In this document: positions 34,793 to 43,832 of the stretch, one piece after another
How the letters are laid out: the number at the start of each line of letters is the position of its first letter
How positions within the stretch are numbered: position 1 is the first letter of the stretch
Assembly (NCBI GenBank): GCA_016715195.1
Contig: JADKBB010000001.1
Location: 124,001-188,000, forward strand
DNA: 64,000 nt
Source: Candidatus Villigracilis proximus
GTDB taxonomy: Bacteria > Chloroflexota > Anaerolineae > Anaerolineales > Villigracilaceae
Direction of reading: 5' to 3'
Notes under the pieces: model-generated
Told to the model about the DNA's origin: nothing
The model's input: only the letters and a program-made list of their open reading frames with translations
The model's database searches: none
Translations under genes and position numbers: made by a program

Positions 34793-35455
34793 TTAGTCTT
34801 TGCAATTCTCGTCTTCGCAGTCACACTCAATGCCTTTGGCTTTATCAAAAGCCTCGCGCCCTTCCTTGACCGAGAAATAGATCAGGCCCAATGCGCCAAT
34901 GCTGTCTACGAAACCAAACCCTGTCAATTCATAGACGAGGCTGGAGATCAGCAGAATGACAGACATGTAAATACAGACCAGTGTGCAATTCGCATCCGCA
35001 AGGATCGGAACGGAGTTAAGCGCACGCCCCACTTTGCGCTTGCCCGCCACCAACAGCCACATCACTCCGATTGAAATGATGGAAATGATCAGACCGGGCA
35101 GAGTTGTTTCTGGTTTGTGCGCGGTGAATAAGTTATAGATGGCGCTTGCGCCAAGCCCAATGCCTAGAAGATAAAAAGAGGTGCCGGTCACACGCAAGGC
35201 AGTGATCTCAAAGCCTGAGCGAGGCGCATCAGGATTGCGCTGAATACGGATGACCATGGCGAGAATCCCAATGCCAGACATCACCTCAATGAACGAGTCC
35301 ACGCCGAAGCCGAAGAGGGTCAAGGCTTCATCGCTGATGCCAAAGAAGATGGAAATTAATCCTTCGGCGATATTGTAGAACACAGTAAAGATTGCCAGCC
35401 AAAGCGCGAATTTCCAGTAATTAACTTGTGATGTTTTTTGTGTAAGTGTGCTCAT
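34793..35455 (-). CDS. Cation-diffusion-facilitator-like membrane protein with Cys-rich tail
   Basis: This 220-residue protein has six membrane segments. GFGVDSFIEVMSG in helix 2 and ADANCTLVCIYMS in helix 5 replace the usual CDF metal-site motifs in position, as in TMEM163-like divergent members. It ends with ECDCEDENC, a likely metal-binding tail, in place of the normal cytoplasmic domain. The substrate ion is not readable. The start follows AAGGAAC. Confidence 0.8.
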   Translation of the reverse strand: MSTLTQKTSQVNYWKFALWLAIFTVFYNIAEGLISIFFGISDEALTLFGFGVDSFIEVMSGIGILAMVIRIQRNPDAPRSGFEITALRVTGTSFYLLGIGLGASAIYNLFTAHKPETTLPGLIISIISIGVMWLLVAGKRKVGRALNSVPILADANCTLVCIYMSVILLISSLVYELTGFGFVDSIGALGLIYFSVKEGREAFDKAKGIECDCEDENCKD

Positions 35456-35570
35456 GGTTGTTCCTTATGATTGATACCTATTAAACTAAGCGGAATAAGT
35501 TCATCTTATCACGTGTAGAAAATGGATAAAAGTATTGGCTGGAAAAATTCTTGCTAAGAATTTTTTCTTT

Positions 35571-35600
35571 TCTCCGTGCTCTCTGTGGTTAAATCTTTTG
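35571..35600. repeat. Dispersed repeat fragment
   Basis: CTCCGTGCTCTCTGTGGTTAAA, a member of the CTTTGTGG family, lies 40 bp before the SpoU gene. Confidence 0.45.
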
Positions 35601-35630
35601 GCTGGTTGGCGAGATTTAGCAATAATCATT

Positions 35631-35636
35631 TACAAT
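35631..35636 (+). promoter_or_regulatory. -10 element (TACAAT) of leaderless SpoU methyltransferase gene
   Basis: TACAAT ends 6 nt before ATG 35643. The intervening GGGGAT is too close to work as an SD. Confidence 0.5.
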
Positions 35637-35642
35637 GGGGAT

Positions 35643-36419
35643 ATGCAAAAGCCATTAATAACCAGCCCGAGTAATCCATTAATTAAACAGGCGCGCGCTT
35701 TGCGCCAGAAGAAAATACGAAATGAAACCGGTCTATTTCTTGTGGAAGGGATTCATCATGTCGGTGAGGCCGTGGAAGCCGGTTGGGACGTTGAAACCAT
35801 CCTGTATTCATCCGGCGTGTTGACCAGTCCCTTCGCGCATGATCTGATTACCCGCTTCTCTTTCAAGCCTCAGCCTGTCACTGCGCAAGTGATGGAAACT
35901 CTGGCTGATAAGGAAAATCCGCAGGGGATTATCGCCATGGTGCATCAAAAGAAGGGGTTGCTTAAAGATGCAAAGCCGGTAACGCGCGCGGTGGCGTTGG
36001 TCGCTCCGCAAGACCCGGGTAATGTGGGTACGATTTTGCGCTCAATGGACGCCGTCGGTGCGGATGCGCTTTTCCTGCTGGATGGCGGCGTGGAGTTGTA
36101 TCATCCCAGCGTGATCCGCGCCAGCATGGGTACATTATTTTGGAAGCCAGTGATTCAAACTTCCTTTGATAAATTTATTGAATGGTCACGCGCGGGAAAG
36201 TATCAATTGATCGGCACGTCTGCCAAAGCGGATGTGAATTATAAAACCCTCGTCCCGCAAACCCCGTGGATATTAATGCTCGGCAACGAACAAAAGGGAT
36301 TATCTCCCGAGCAAACTGCCGCGTGTGATGTGACTGTATCCCTGCCAATGCAGGGACGGGTCAGCTCGCTTAATTTGGCTGTCGCAGCGGGTGTGTTGTT
36401 ATATCAGTTTGCAAGTTGA
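35643..36419 (+). CDS. SpoU/TrmH-family RNA 2'-O-methyltransferase
   Basis: This protein of about 258 residues has an N-terminal RNA-binding domain (residues 5-95, SNPLIKQARALRQKK) and a SPOUT knot. The three SpoU motifs are present: DPGNVGTILRSMDAVG, LMLGNEQKGLS and GRVSSLNLAVAAGVLLYQ. It methylates ribose in rRNA or tRNA; the site is unknown. The start at 35643 is preferred over 35535, which would read through a dispersed repeat. Confidence 0.9.
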   Translation: MQKPLITSPSNPLIKQARALRQKKIRNETGLFLVEGIHHVGEAVEAGWDVETILYSSGVLTSPFAHDLITRFSFKPQPVTAQVMETLADKENPQGIIAMVHQKKGLLKDAKPVTRAVALVAPQDPGNVGTILRSMDAVGADALFLLDGGVELYHPSVIRASMGTLFWKPVIQTSFDKFIEWSRAGKYQLIGTSAKADVNYKTLVPQTPWILMLGNEQKGLSPEQTAACDVTVSLPMQGRVSSLNLAVAAGVLLYQFAS

Positions 36420-36453
36420 TATTTTTGAAATAAGTGGATTCAGACTACAGAAA

Positions 36454-36482
36454 AAAAGCCTTCTCGCGCAGAGAAGGCTTTT
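36454..36482. terminator. Bidirectional terminator between convergent genes
   Basis: A 12-bp stem (36454-36465 with 36471-36482), 5-nt loop, A- and T-rich on the two outer sides. It serves the SpoU gene and the moeA operon. Confidence 0.85.
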
Positions 36483-36523
36483 AGTTTTTAGATTCAATTT
36501 TCAGTTAAGAAAGAAGCGGGATG

Positions 36524-36754
36524 CTAAAACTCATCCTCGTCGTCGAGCCAGTCATCGTCTTCTTCGTCACCGTCTTCTTCATCCCATTCTTCGGTTTCGT
36601 CTTCATCGTCAAAGTCGTCCACTTTTGCGGCGACATCATCGGTGGGGGAATAGGTGGCGCATCCAGTATCTGGGTCGATCTCCACGGCCGCGGCGGAACA
36701 ATAACCTTCATCAACGAACACACAATCTGCATAGTGACATTTAATACGGGGCAT
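36524..36754 (-). CDS. DUF1540-like small Cys protein with acidic tail
   Basis: This 76-residue protein has the cysteine pattern CHYADCVFVDEGYCSA followed by GCATYS, as in DUF1540. From about residue 50 to the end it is nearly all Asp/Glu. The start at 36754 follows AGGAGG. It comes 11 bp after the VKOR gene and is the last gene of the operon. The role is unknown; a metal-binding protein is plausible. Confidence 0.75.
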   Translation of the reverse strand: MPRIKCHYADCVFVDEGYCSAAAVEIDPDTGCATYSPTDDVAAKVDDFDDEDETEEWDEEDGDEEDDDWLDDEDEF

Positions 36755-36765
36755 TTGGCTTCCTC

Positions 36766-37194
36766 CTAAGAGTTGGGTTGTTTTATCAGGCGAATGACAG
36801 CAATGATAAAAATAAGGGTCATTGCGGCCTGTGATGTAAGACAAAACGGACAGAGCGCATTCAGTAGTGCGATCTCAACATAGATCAGCCAGACGGTGAA
36901 AAGAAATCCTGTCAGCGCCATGCCGAAGATCATCAACGTGCTGTTTTCTTTGAAGAACCGGTTTCGATTCTCAAAATAGTGAACGACAAGAATTGCCAGA
37001 TACCCCAGCACGCCGATCACAGCCACTGGAATTCCGTTCACTTCAGAATAGCGGCTGGCATTGACTGTGGAGCAATCACCAGAACCAAGGCACATCGAGT
37101 TGTTGGATGTGACTTTGTAGATGGTCATGTAAATTGAAACAAGCAAACCTACGATCACAAGCGCAATTGATGCGCGATAGAGCCACTTATCCAT
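36766..37194 (-). CDS. Vitamin K epoxide reductase (VKOR) family protein
   Basis: This 142-residue protein has four membrane helices. Cysteines: loop pair in MCLGSGDCSTVN and the active site CPFC in the last helix pair (about residues 117-120), with the quinone-side Ser/Val. It re-oxidises disulfide-forming proteins in the envelope through quinones. The start follows GAGGAAAA. It lies between moeA and DUF1540. Confidence 0.92.
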   Translation of the reverse strand: MDKWLYRASIALVIVGLLVSIYMTIYKVTSNNSMCLGSGDCSTVNASRYSEVNGIPVAVIGVLGYLAILVVHYFENRNRFFKENSTLMIFGMALTGFLFTVWLIYVEIALLNALCPFCLTSQAAMTLIFIIAVIRLIKQPNS

Positions 37195-37200
37195 TTTTCC

Positions 37201-38427
37201 TCATAATAGTATTGCATCCACTTCCTGGCCAACAGGCACGCATTTTACACCAGCGGGGATGATTAGTAAAGCATCCGCCTGCACCAACGAGAGTAAATTT
37301 CCTGAGCCTTGATTGCCGGTTAACGTTGCAGTGTGGATGCCATTCTCATTGCGAATTTTTGCCCGCAGATAACTTTCACGACCATCAGACTCGATTTCTT
37401 CGCCGCATCTTACTTTAACTGTGGGTTTGCTTCTGTCTGATCGGCCGCTCAGCTTTTCAAGCACGGGACGCACAAAGACCTCAAACCCAACAAAGGCTGA
37501 AACAGGGTTACCCGGCAATCCAATGAATGGCTTGCCGTTGTATTCACCAAACGCAAGCGGTTTTCCGGGCCGCATATTGACACGCCAAAAATTCAGGCTG
37601 CCGTTGGATTCGATGACTTCTTTTACAAAGTCAAATGCGCCCACACTTACACCTGCTGAAGAGACGATCAAATCGACATTTTCAGCGATGGCTTTTTGTA
37701 ATAATGACTTAACAGATTCGCGGGTGTCATTTGCGATGCCCAGATAGATAACTTCTGCGTTTGCGCTTTCGATCAAAGCGGCCAGCGCGTAGGAATTTGA
37801 GTCGTGGATCTTGCCGGCGGTTAATGGCTCGTCTACTTTTAACAATTCGTCACCGGTGGAAAGCAAGGCAATGCGTGGTTTTTTATAAACTTGTATATTC
37901 GCAATGCCAAGCATGGCGAGCAATCCCAAATCCTGCGGCTTAAGGAAATGTCCTTTTTTCAAAACCATATTTCCCGCTGGTAGATCTGTTCCGCGCAAAC
38001 GGATGTTCTCGCCAGTTTTTACAATGCGGGTGAATGTCACTTGTTGCGGCGCGGGCTGCCCTGCTGAGCGTTCATTAAAATCGGTATGTTCGACGGGGAT
38101 GACAGCGTCAGCGCCTGCGGGGATTTGTGCGCCTGTCATAATGCGCGCCGCCTGACCCTGGCCGAGAGTCACTGTCGGCGCTGATCCGGCGGGGATGTCT
38201 GCGACCACGCTCAAGGTTAAGGGAGATGCGGGCGCGGCGTTGGATGAGTCCACGCTGCGGATGGCGAATCCATCCATGGCTGAGTTGTTGAAAAGGGGGA
38301 GGTCGTTTGCCGCGGCAATGTCCACTGCCAATATGCGGCCAGAACTTTCGATCAGTGAAATGGTTTCTGATGCGGTCGTTTGAAAAACAGAGAGGATGCG
38401 CTCGCGCGCTTCGGTGACAGATAACAT
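37201..38427 (-). CDS. moeA: Molybdopterin molybdenumtransferase
   Basis: This 408-residue protein inserts molybdate (or tungstate) into adenylated molybdopterin. It has SMDG-like NNSAMDGFAIRS, MTGAQIPAGADAVIPVEHT, STGDELL and the MoCF motif SSAGVSVGAFDFVKEV and GLPGNPVSAFVGF. It fits with the MoaD-like protein and AOR at 43.8-46 kb. TATAAT lies 15 nt before the ATG, so its leader is very short. Confidence 0.95.
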   Translation of the reverse strand: MLSVTEARERILSVFQTTASETISLIESSGRILAVDIAAANDLPLFNNSAMDGFAIRSVDSSNAAPASPLTLSVVADIPAGSAPTVTLGQGQAARIMTGAQIPAGADAVIPVEHTDFNERSAGQPAPQQVTFTRIVKTGENIRLRGTDLPAGNMVLKKGHFLKPQDLGLLAMLGIANIQVYKKPRIALLSTGDELLKVDEPLTAGKIHDSNSYALAALIESANAEVIYLGIANDTRESVKSLLQKAIAENVDLIVSSAGVSVGAFDFVKEVIESNGSLNFWRVNMRPGKPLAFGEYNGKPFIGLPGNPVSAFVGFEVFVRPVLEKLSGRSDRSKPTVKVRCGEEIESDGRESYLRAKIRNENGIHTATLTGNQGSGNLLSLVQADALLIIPAGVKCVPVGQEVDAILL

Positions 38428-38486
38428 GGCTGAAGCGCCGAGATTATACCTTAGTTATGTTGGAGATTAATTTTGCCGCAACGGAA

Positions 38487-40714
38487 TTAACCGGGATTGG
38501 TTCTGTGTGCTTCCATTACATTGGGCAGGTTTTCAATGCGGGTTAAAATGCGGCTGAGTTGGGTGAGGTCTTTGACTTCGATAATGAGTCTCAGGTCTGC
38601 CATGCTGCGGTTGACGTTCACTTTTACATCGGCGATATTGATGCTTTCATCTGAAAGCAAATTTGAAATATCACTGACCAAGCCCTGCCGGTCATATGCT
38701 TTTATTTTGATCGGTACAGGATAGGTGCGTTCCACATGGCCCCAGCCCACTTGCAGAAGGCGTTCGCGGTCTTTGGTTTGCAGGATGTTGGGGCAATCCT
38801 GGCGGTGAATGGTTGCGCCGCGTCCACGGGTGATGAAACCGACCACCTGGTCGCCGGGCATGGGGTTGCAGCAGCGTGCCATGGTGGAGAGCATTCCTTT
38901 GAGTCCCACCACTTCGATGGCATTGGTTGAAGTGGCCGGCGCAGCAGATGGATTGACCTCAAAAATATCGCTGGCCTCCTCCTGCTCTGAAAATTGCTTG
39001 ATGATCTTGCTGATCGAAAGATCACCATTGCCAAGCGCGATGAACATTTCATCCGGTGTTTTAAATCCGAGATCACGCGCCAGTTTTTCAAAATTGATCA
39101 TCGGTCAGCCCGAGCCGTTGCAGTTCGCGTTCAAGTGTGTCGCGTCCCTGCGCGAGGTTCTGCTCATCTTCCTGCTTCTTGAACCAGACCTTGATCTTCG
39201 AACGGGCGCGCTGTGTGCGTACCAGCCCAAGATTTAGATTTAGCCAGTCGCGGCTGGGTGCGCCGCGCTTGGTGGTGAGGACTTCGATCTGGTCGCCTGT
39301 CTTCAACTCTTGATACAACGGGACAAGTTTTCCATTCACGCGCGCCCCGCGGCAGCAATGACCAATGTCCGTGTGGACATGATACGCGAAGTCGATCGGG
39401 GTGGAACCGGCTGGCAGGTCAATGATGTCACCGCGCGGGGTGAAGATATATACGCGGTCTTGAAACACATCACTGCGCATGGATTCCACAAATTCAGCCG
39501 CATCGTTCACATCCGAGCGCCACTCCATCATCGAACGTAATGAATTAACCCGCTGCTCAAAATTTTTGTCTGAATGTTTTGTGCCTTCTTTATAACGCCA
39601 GTGCGCGGCAATTCCATATTCGGCATTGAGGTGCATTTCATGGGTGCGGATCTGCACTTCGACCGGGCGTTTATCATCGTAGATGACCGCAGTATGCAGG
39701 GATTGGTAAAAATTATCCTTTGGCGCGGCAATGTAATCATCGAACTCGCCGGGGATCGGGCGCCATGTGGTGTGGATGACTCCCAGTGCGGCGTAGCAAG
39801 ATGGGACATCAGGTACGATCAAGCGTACGGCGCGCACATCACGCACCATGTCGAAGGGCTTATCCTTCTTTTGCATTTTTTTGTAAATCGAATAAATATG
39901 TTTGGGTCGTCCGCTGATCTCTGCTTTGATGTTGTTCTTCTCAAGCAGTTTTACCAGATTTTCTTTTATCGCTTCCAACTGCGCTTCGCGGTCTGGTCTT
40001 TTTTCCGCCAGCAGTTCTGCGATCTCTTTATATTTCTCAGGGTTCACATGTCGAAAGCCGAGGTCTTCCAATTCCCACTTGATCTGCCAGATGCCGAGTC
40101 TGTTTGCGAGCGGGGCAAAAATATCCAGGGTTTCCTGCGCGATGCGTTTGCGTTTGTGCTCCGGCATGTGACTGAGCGTGCGCATATTGTGCAGGCGGTC
40201 TGCCAGTTTGATGAACATCACGCGTACATCTTCACCCATGGCCAGGAAGGTCTTGCGCAATGTTTCTGAGACGATATCTTCCTTGCGTCCGAGCAGGGCG
40301 GGCGCGATGACGATGTCTTCGGTTTCCTGTCCGTTTGTGCCGTTTTCAGCGTGAGAATCTCCGCGTGAGACACGCGGCAGATGGGTGAGTTTTGTTACGC
40401 CGTCCACGAGAATTTTTACGGTGTCGCCGAAGTCGCGGCGGATATCGGCCAGGGTGACGGTGGTATCTTCGACTGTGTCGTGCAGCAGTCCAGCGGCGAT
40501 GACCTCCGGCGGTACTTTTAGCTCGGATAATATGCCTGGCCACCGCAATGCAGTGATTGATATACGGCTCCCCCGAATGCCGCTTCTGCTCGCGATGCGC
40601 CTCCTCCGCCACCCGATAGGCACGCTGCACCAACTCGCGGTCTGCGACGGTGTAGTTTTCTGGAAGCTGTTCAAATAGTTTTTCAAGAGGGATGGCAGCG
40701 TTGGCTGTTTTCAT
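38487..40714 (-). CDS. relA: RelA/SpoT homologue, (p)ppGpp synthetase/hydrolase (frameshifted)
   Basis: Three frames make one protein of about 740 residues. N-terminus (from ATG 40714): HSGEPYINHCIAVA of the HD domain, then a one-base shift near 40537-40541. Next come LLHDTVEDT (HD), the synthetase RDVRAVRLIV and YQSLHTAVI, EYGIAAHWRYKEG, and TGS (RVYIFTPRGDI). A second shift near 39095 leads to the zinc-finger/RIS segment ARCCNPMPGD and the ACT domain ending at 38487. Hydrolase and synthetase sites both look intact, so it is a bifunctional stringent-response enzyme. The frameshifts are probably assembly errors. A -10 lies 7 nt before the start. Confidence 0.9.
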
Positions 40715-40721
40715 GCGATTA

Positions 40722-40727
40722 ATTTTA
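40722..40727 (-). promoter_or_regulatory. -10 element (TAAAAT) of leaderless relA
   Basis: TAAAAT on the minus strand ends 7 nt before the ATG at 40714; no SD is present. Confidence 0.5.
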
Positions 40728-40746
40728 CCGCTTGTTGTGAAAATAT

Positions 40747-40815
40747 GAGGGTGCACTGAGACGCGCTTCGCACCGCGCCCATGCCTGCCTTCTGTCTCTG
40801 CGGTAATTCCTTGTG
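40747..40815. repeat. Dispersed repeat between relA and cNMP remnant
   Basis: GGGTGCACTGAGACGCGC is echoed in reverse by TGTCTCTGCGGTAATTCC around an inner GGGCGCGGTGCGAAGCGC stretch, making an imperfect palindrome of the CTCTGYGG family. Confidence 0.45.
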
Positions 40816-40818
40816 TCG

Positions 40819-40983
40819 TTAGATGGTCTTCAGCAGCGCTTTGTCGGCTTTTTCACCTTCGCGAAAAATAAAGTCACCTTGTTTGGCAGAAACTTCGCTG
40901 CTGATGGCGGCAATCTCTGTCATCAGCGATTCGGGCAGTCCTTGAAATAGTCCAAATTGCGAGAGTACGTCTGTGCTTATCAT
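40819..40983 (-). pseudogene. Truncated cyclic-nucleotide-binding domain ORF
   Basis: The ORF has 54 codons from ATG 40983 with a strong AGGAGG seven nt upstream. It encodes the first third of a CAP_ED domain: LSQFGLFQGLPESLMTEI, then AKQGDFIFREGEKADKAL, and stops where the beta-barrel should continue. The rest of the domain is absent and a dispersed repeat follows the stop. Either a remnant of a Crp-like gene or a deliberately short protein; the former is more likely. Confidence 0.55.
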
Positions 40984-41129
40984 TTACAGCCTCCTGTGCT
41001 TGGGTGGGGATTGGGTGGTGATTGTCTGGGTGTGGAGCATTTCTTTTGACGGGGAACAGGTTGAAGTTAAGAATGAAGCGCGGTACTTTATCCGCTTTGT
41101 GTTTATAATTGTACAGGATTTTATAAAAG

Positions 41130-41634
41130 ATGACTGTCACAAATAATGTAACCAGATTTTTAGATGCGCGCAAGGTGAAATATTCCACGCACGAAGTGCC
41201 CGCTGAAAAACTCGGCGCGGTGGAAGTTGCGCAATTGATGGGTGTCTCTGCCGAACAGGTTTTTAAGACGATCGTCACGAACGCGAAAAAGGCAAGCCTG
41301 TGCTGGCGGTGATCCCCGGCCCGCGTGTGGTGGATTTGAAGTTGCTGGCCTCTTTTTAGGCGAAAAGAAAATGCATCTGCCGACTGAGCGTGAAGCCGAG
41401 CAGTTGACCGGTTTGCAGGCGGGTGGAATTTCTCCGCTGGCATTGATCCATAAAGGATTTCAAGTGGTGATCGATTCTGCCGCGCGGCGGTTTGAGAAAA
41501 TTTATATCTCAGGCGGTCAGCGCGGACTGGATATTCAATTACGGGTGGAGGATCTGGTGAAGCTGGTGAATGCGAAGAGTTGGCACGGTCAGCAGGGAAG
41601 GAGAAGAGCAGATGAACGCTATCCACGCAGATAA
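41130..41634 (+). pseudogene. YbaK/EbsC-type aminoacyl-tRNA deacylase, twice frameshifted
   Basis: Frame 1 gives the N-terminus TRFLDARKVKYSTHEVP and the catalytic Lys in VFKTIVTN. A base missing near 41272 moves it to a frame reading KGKPVLAVIPGPRVVDLK. A second missing T in the run at 41355-41359 moves it to LGEKKMHLPTEREAEQLTG, continuing through GISPLALIHKGF to 41634. The rebuilt protein is a normal Cys-tRNA(Pro)/Cys-tRNA(Cys) deacylase of about 160 residues. Since the three pieces match the family well, assembly error is more likely than decay. Confidence 0.75.
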
Positions 41635-41660
41635 AAACTGAGATCAGCGTTAGCGGCGCA
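41615..41660. repeat. Dispersed repeat at the end of ybaK
   Basis: CCACGCAGATAAAAACTGAG then ATCAGCG, like the stretch near 15877. It overlaps the last codons of the YbaK frame. Confidence 0.45.
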
Positions 41661-41677
41661 AACCTCGTCCAATTTTG

Positions 41678-42157
41678 TTACGATTGAAATTCCGCGAGCA
41701 TTTCGCCGTTCACCCAAAGTAAGTATTTGCCGGCGGGGAAACTTCCGAGCGGGATATTTACATCAAATGGCGCAATCACTTGTGTGCATATTTGATCAGG
41801 GCTGGAGTGAGAATACACATCCACTAAAATTTTGTTTTCTGCATCAGGCGGGCTGACATCCACCTGAACTGGTTGCAGGAGGTGGGCAGGCTGCCTGTAA
41901 GCGCGAGCACAAATTGCAGCGGGAAACTTTCCATGATAAGTATTTCTTGAAATCAAGAAAGGCCTCACCGCAGGTCAGGCTTGCGTCTCCAGGGCAGGGG
42001 GGGAATTCGGTTTGGGTAACCTGGTGAGGATCAGAGAGGGTCAGGTGCGAGAAGGCATTTGGTTATGATGTCGGGGAAGATGAATGATTCATCTGCCTTG
42101 ACGCACATGCGGTCGAATGCAAAGCGCAGATTAAGTAAAACCATTTATTTTTTTCAT
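41678..42157 (-). pseudogene. Secreted lipoprotein, copy 2, multiply frameshifted
   Basis: ATG 42157 follows GGAG. With one base added in the A run it reads MKKNKWFYLICALHSTACAS, a lipoprotein signal. Further frame changes give FQEILIMESFPLQFVLALTG, LPTSCN, VDVSPPDAENKILVDVYS and finally IPLGSFPAGKYLLWVNGEML to 41678. It is a paralogue of the next gene upstream, sharing the DVSPP, VEVYS, LLG-Y and VWVNxxM positions. The function is unknown. Either a pseudogene or an error-rich assembly of an intact gene. Confidence 0.6.
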
Positions 42158-42207
42158 GAAATCTCCATTTTATATAGATAACGCCTGGCTGTAAAAAGTT
42201 CCATTAA

Positions 42208-42661
42208 CTAGTAAGTAAAATCCCTGACCATACCTTCATTTACCCATACAGTGTATCTTCCATTGGAGTAAACGCCTAGCAGCAGGTTGGCTTCAAATTG
42301 CTGGAAGACATTATCGCAATTGACATCCTTATTCACCAGGCTATACACCTCAACAAAGATTTGATATTTTTCATTTGGCGGGCCTGACATCAATGCGTAA
42401 TTCATTGCAGACACTGGGCAGGGAGCCCGAGATATCCCAATTCCACGAAACGGGATCAAGGTCAAACCGCTCGACCAGGCTTGTGTTAGAAAATTCCACG
42501 CCGCCAATTTGCAGACTGACATCTTCCGTTTGGGGCCTGTATGGGTTTTCTGCCGACTTGATGATCAAATGGCGCGCTGGCGGTTGCCGTGGGTACTGGT
42601 GTGGGCAAGGCAATACAGGCCGCAATAGCAACCCAAGAAATATAAAAATAAAAAGCTTCAT
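42208..42661 (-). pseudogene. Secreted lipoprotein, copy 1, frameshifted
   Basis: ATG 42661 follows AAAGGA. As read, the signal is MKLFIFIFLGLLLRP. Adding one G to the GGG run restores the lipobox VAIAAC and a PTPVPTATA linker. An extra A near 42545 and an extra G near 42390 must also be removed. The rebuilt protein of about 150 residues ends in FEANLLLGVYSNGRYTVWVN. Such Cys-containing lipoproteins are frequent in Anaerolineae, with no known role. Confidence 0.62.
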
Positions 42662-42662
42662 G

Positions 42663-43357
42663 TTATCCTTTAATGCATATTCAACTGCGGAGACCGCGTG
42701 GATGCATGTGGTTGGGAAAGAGCGGCACCGGCTGTCTTCCTGTTTGACGAGCAATTCAATCTCGGTGCAGCCAAGGATAATTCCCTTCCGCGCCCTGCGC
42801 GATCAGCGATTCCATAATGCGCTTGTATTCCTCGCGTGAACTATCCACGATCTTTCCCTGCACCAGTTCATCGTAGATCACACGATGGACAATCTCGCGG
42901 TCGGCTTCGTTTGGAATCAGTACATTCAGTCCGAAATTTTGGATCAAACGGCCTTTGTAAAAATCATGTTCCATTGTAAAGCGCGTGCCAAGCAGGCCAA
43001 TTTTCTTGATGCCTGCCGCTGTAATTTTTTGCGCGGTTGCATCTGCAATGTGCAAAAATGGAATATTGACATTGGCAATGATCTGGTCTGCAAGTTTGTG
43101 CATGGTGTTGGTACACAGCACAATAAAATCTGCGCCGCCATGTTCAAGGTCTTGCGCGCACTTCACCAGGATCTGCGCGGCTTCATCCCAGCGGTCTTCA
43201 TGCTGTAACTTTTCGATTTCTGCAAAATCCACGGTCACCATCAAACTTTTGCAGAATGCAATCCGCCCAGTTTTTCCTTTGCCGTTTCATTGATAATGCG
43301 ATAATACTCGATGGATGATTCCCAACTCATCCCGCCAATCAACCCGATTGTTTTCAT
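42663..43357 (-). CDS. Aspartate/glutamate racemase family protein (frameshifted)
   Basis: ATG 43357 follows GGGAGGAATC and reads KTIGLIGGMSWESSIEYY. One missing A near 43252 connects it to MVTVDFAEIEKLQ, and FIVLCTNTMHK carries the first catalytic Cys. Near 42808 one extra A breaks the frame; removing it gives ILGCTEIELLVKQ with the second catalytic Cys, and the end TTCIHAVSAVEYAL. PLP-independent racemases of this group act on Asp, Glu or other amino acids. The start overlaps the hotdog gene stop (ATGA). Confidence 0.8.
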
Positions 43358-43794
43358 GATTCCTCCCTTTTCAATTTGATTTTCTCGAATAGGTGCGGCG
43401 CGATGACGTAGACCCCGCTTCCACTCACGGCGACAGTTGAATCTGCCAATTTGATTTCTCCTGTGCTGACGATTTTTCTCTCGCCGACCTCGGTGAGGCG
43501 TGCCTCAGCGAGAAGCGGCTGATGGAGCGGGAGCGGCTTGCGGTAGTTGATATTGATGTTTGCAGCCACTACCTTATGCCCCGCCGCCCAAACCACCAGC
43601 CCCATGACTTCATCTAATATCGCCGCAGAGGCTCCACCGTGGGTATGCCCAGGCGGACCCTGATGCGTTTCATTCAACGTGAATTCAGAAGTGAGGACGC
43701 CATCGTCATCTACGAACATGGTGATGCCAATGCCGTGCGGGTTGTCTGGCCCGCAAACGAAACACCAACCGTGATAGGGAAGTTGTCTTTTCAT
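43354..43794 (-). CDS. Hotdog-fold thioesterase (PaaI-like)
   Basis: This protein of about 146 residues has WCFVCGPDNPHGIGI at the start and the hotdog core GPPGHTHGGASAAILDEVMG, where HGG and Asp/Glu form the acyl-CoA thioesterase site. NININYRKPLP is the beta-strand motif. The substrate is unknown. It heads an operon with the racemase (4-bp overlap). Confidence 0.87.
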   Translation of the reverse strand: MKRQLPYHGWCFVCGPDNPHGIGITMFVDDDGVLTSEFTLNETHQGPPGHTHGGASAAILDEVMGLVVWAAGHKVVAANININYRKPLPLHQPLLAEARLTEVGERKIVSTGEIKLADSTVAVSGSGVYVIAPHLFEKIKLKREES

Positions 43795-43820
43795 GCTGAT
43801 TATTTTATCCGCTTTCGTGC

Positions 43821-43826
43821 TAGAAT
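43821..43826 (+). promoter_or_regulatory. -10 element (TAGAAT) of leaderless moaD-like gene
   Basis: TAGAAT ends 6 nt before ATG 43833; no SD lies between. Confidence 0.5.
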
Positions 43827-43832
43827 CCACAA

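Noticed and set aside
36391..36769. Plus-strand ORFs opposite the DUF1540 gene
   Set aside because: They mirror the acidic GAC/GAA tract; the minus-strand gene has the SD and the Cys motif.
40874..41626. 250-codon minus-strand ORF covering the YbaK gene and the cNMP remnant
   Set aside because: It runs antisense to YbaK and out of frame with the SD-preceded cNMP ORF; Arg/His-rich nonsense composition.
41130..43357. Genomic island of dead genes
   Set aside because: Each broken gene can be rebuilt by one-base corrections to a conserved protein, which argues for sequence error rather than decay by many mutations.
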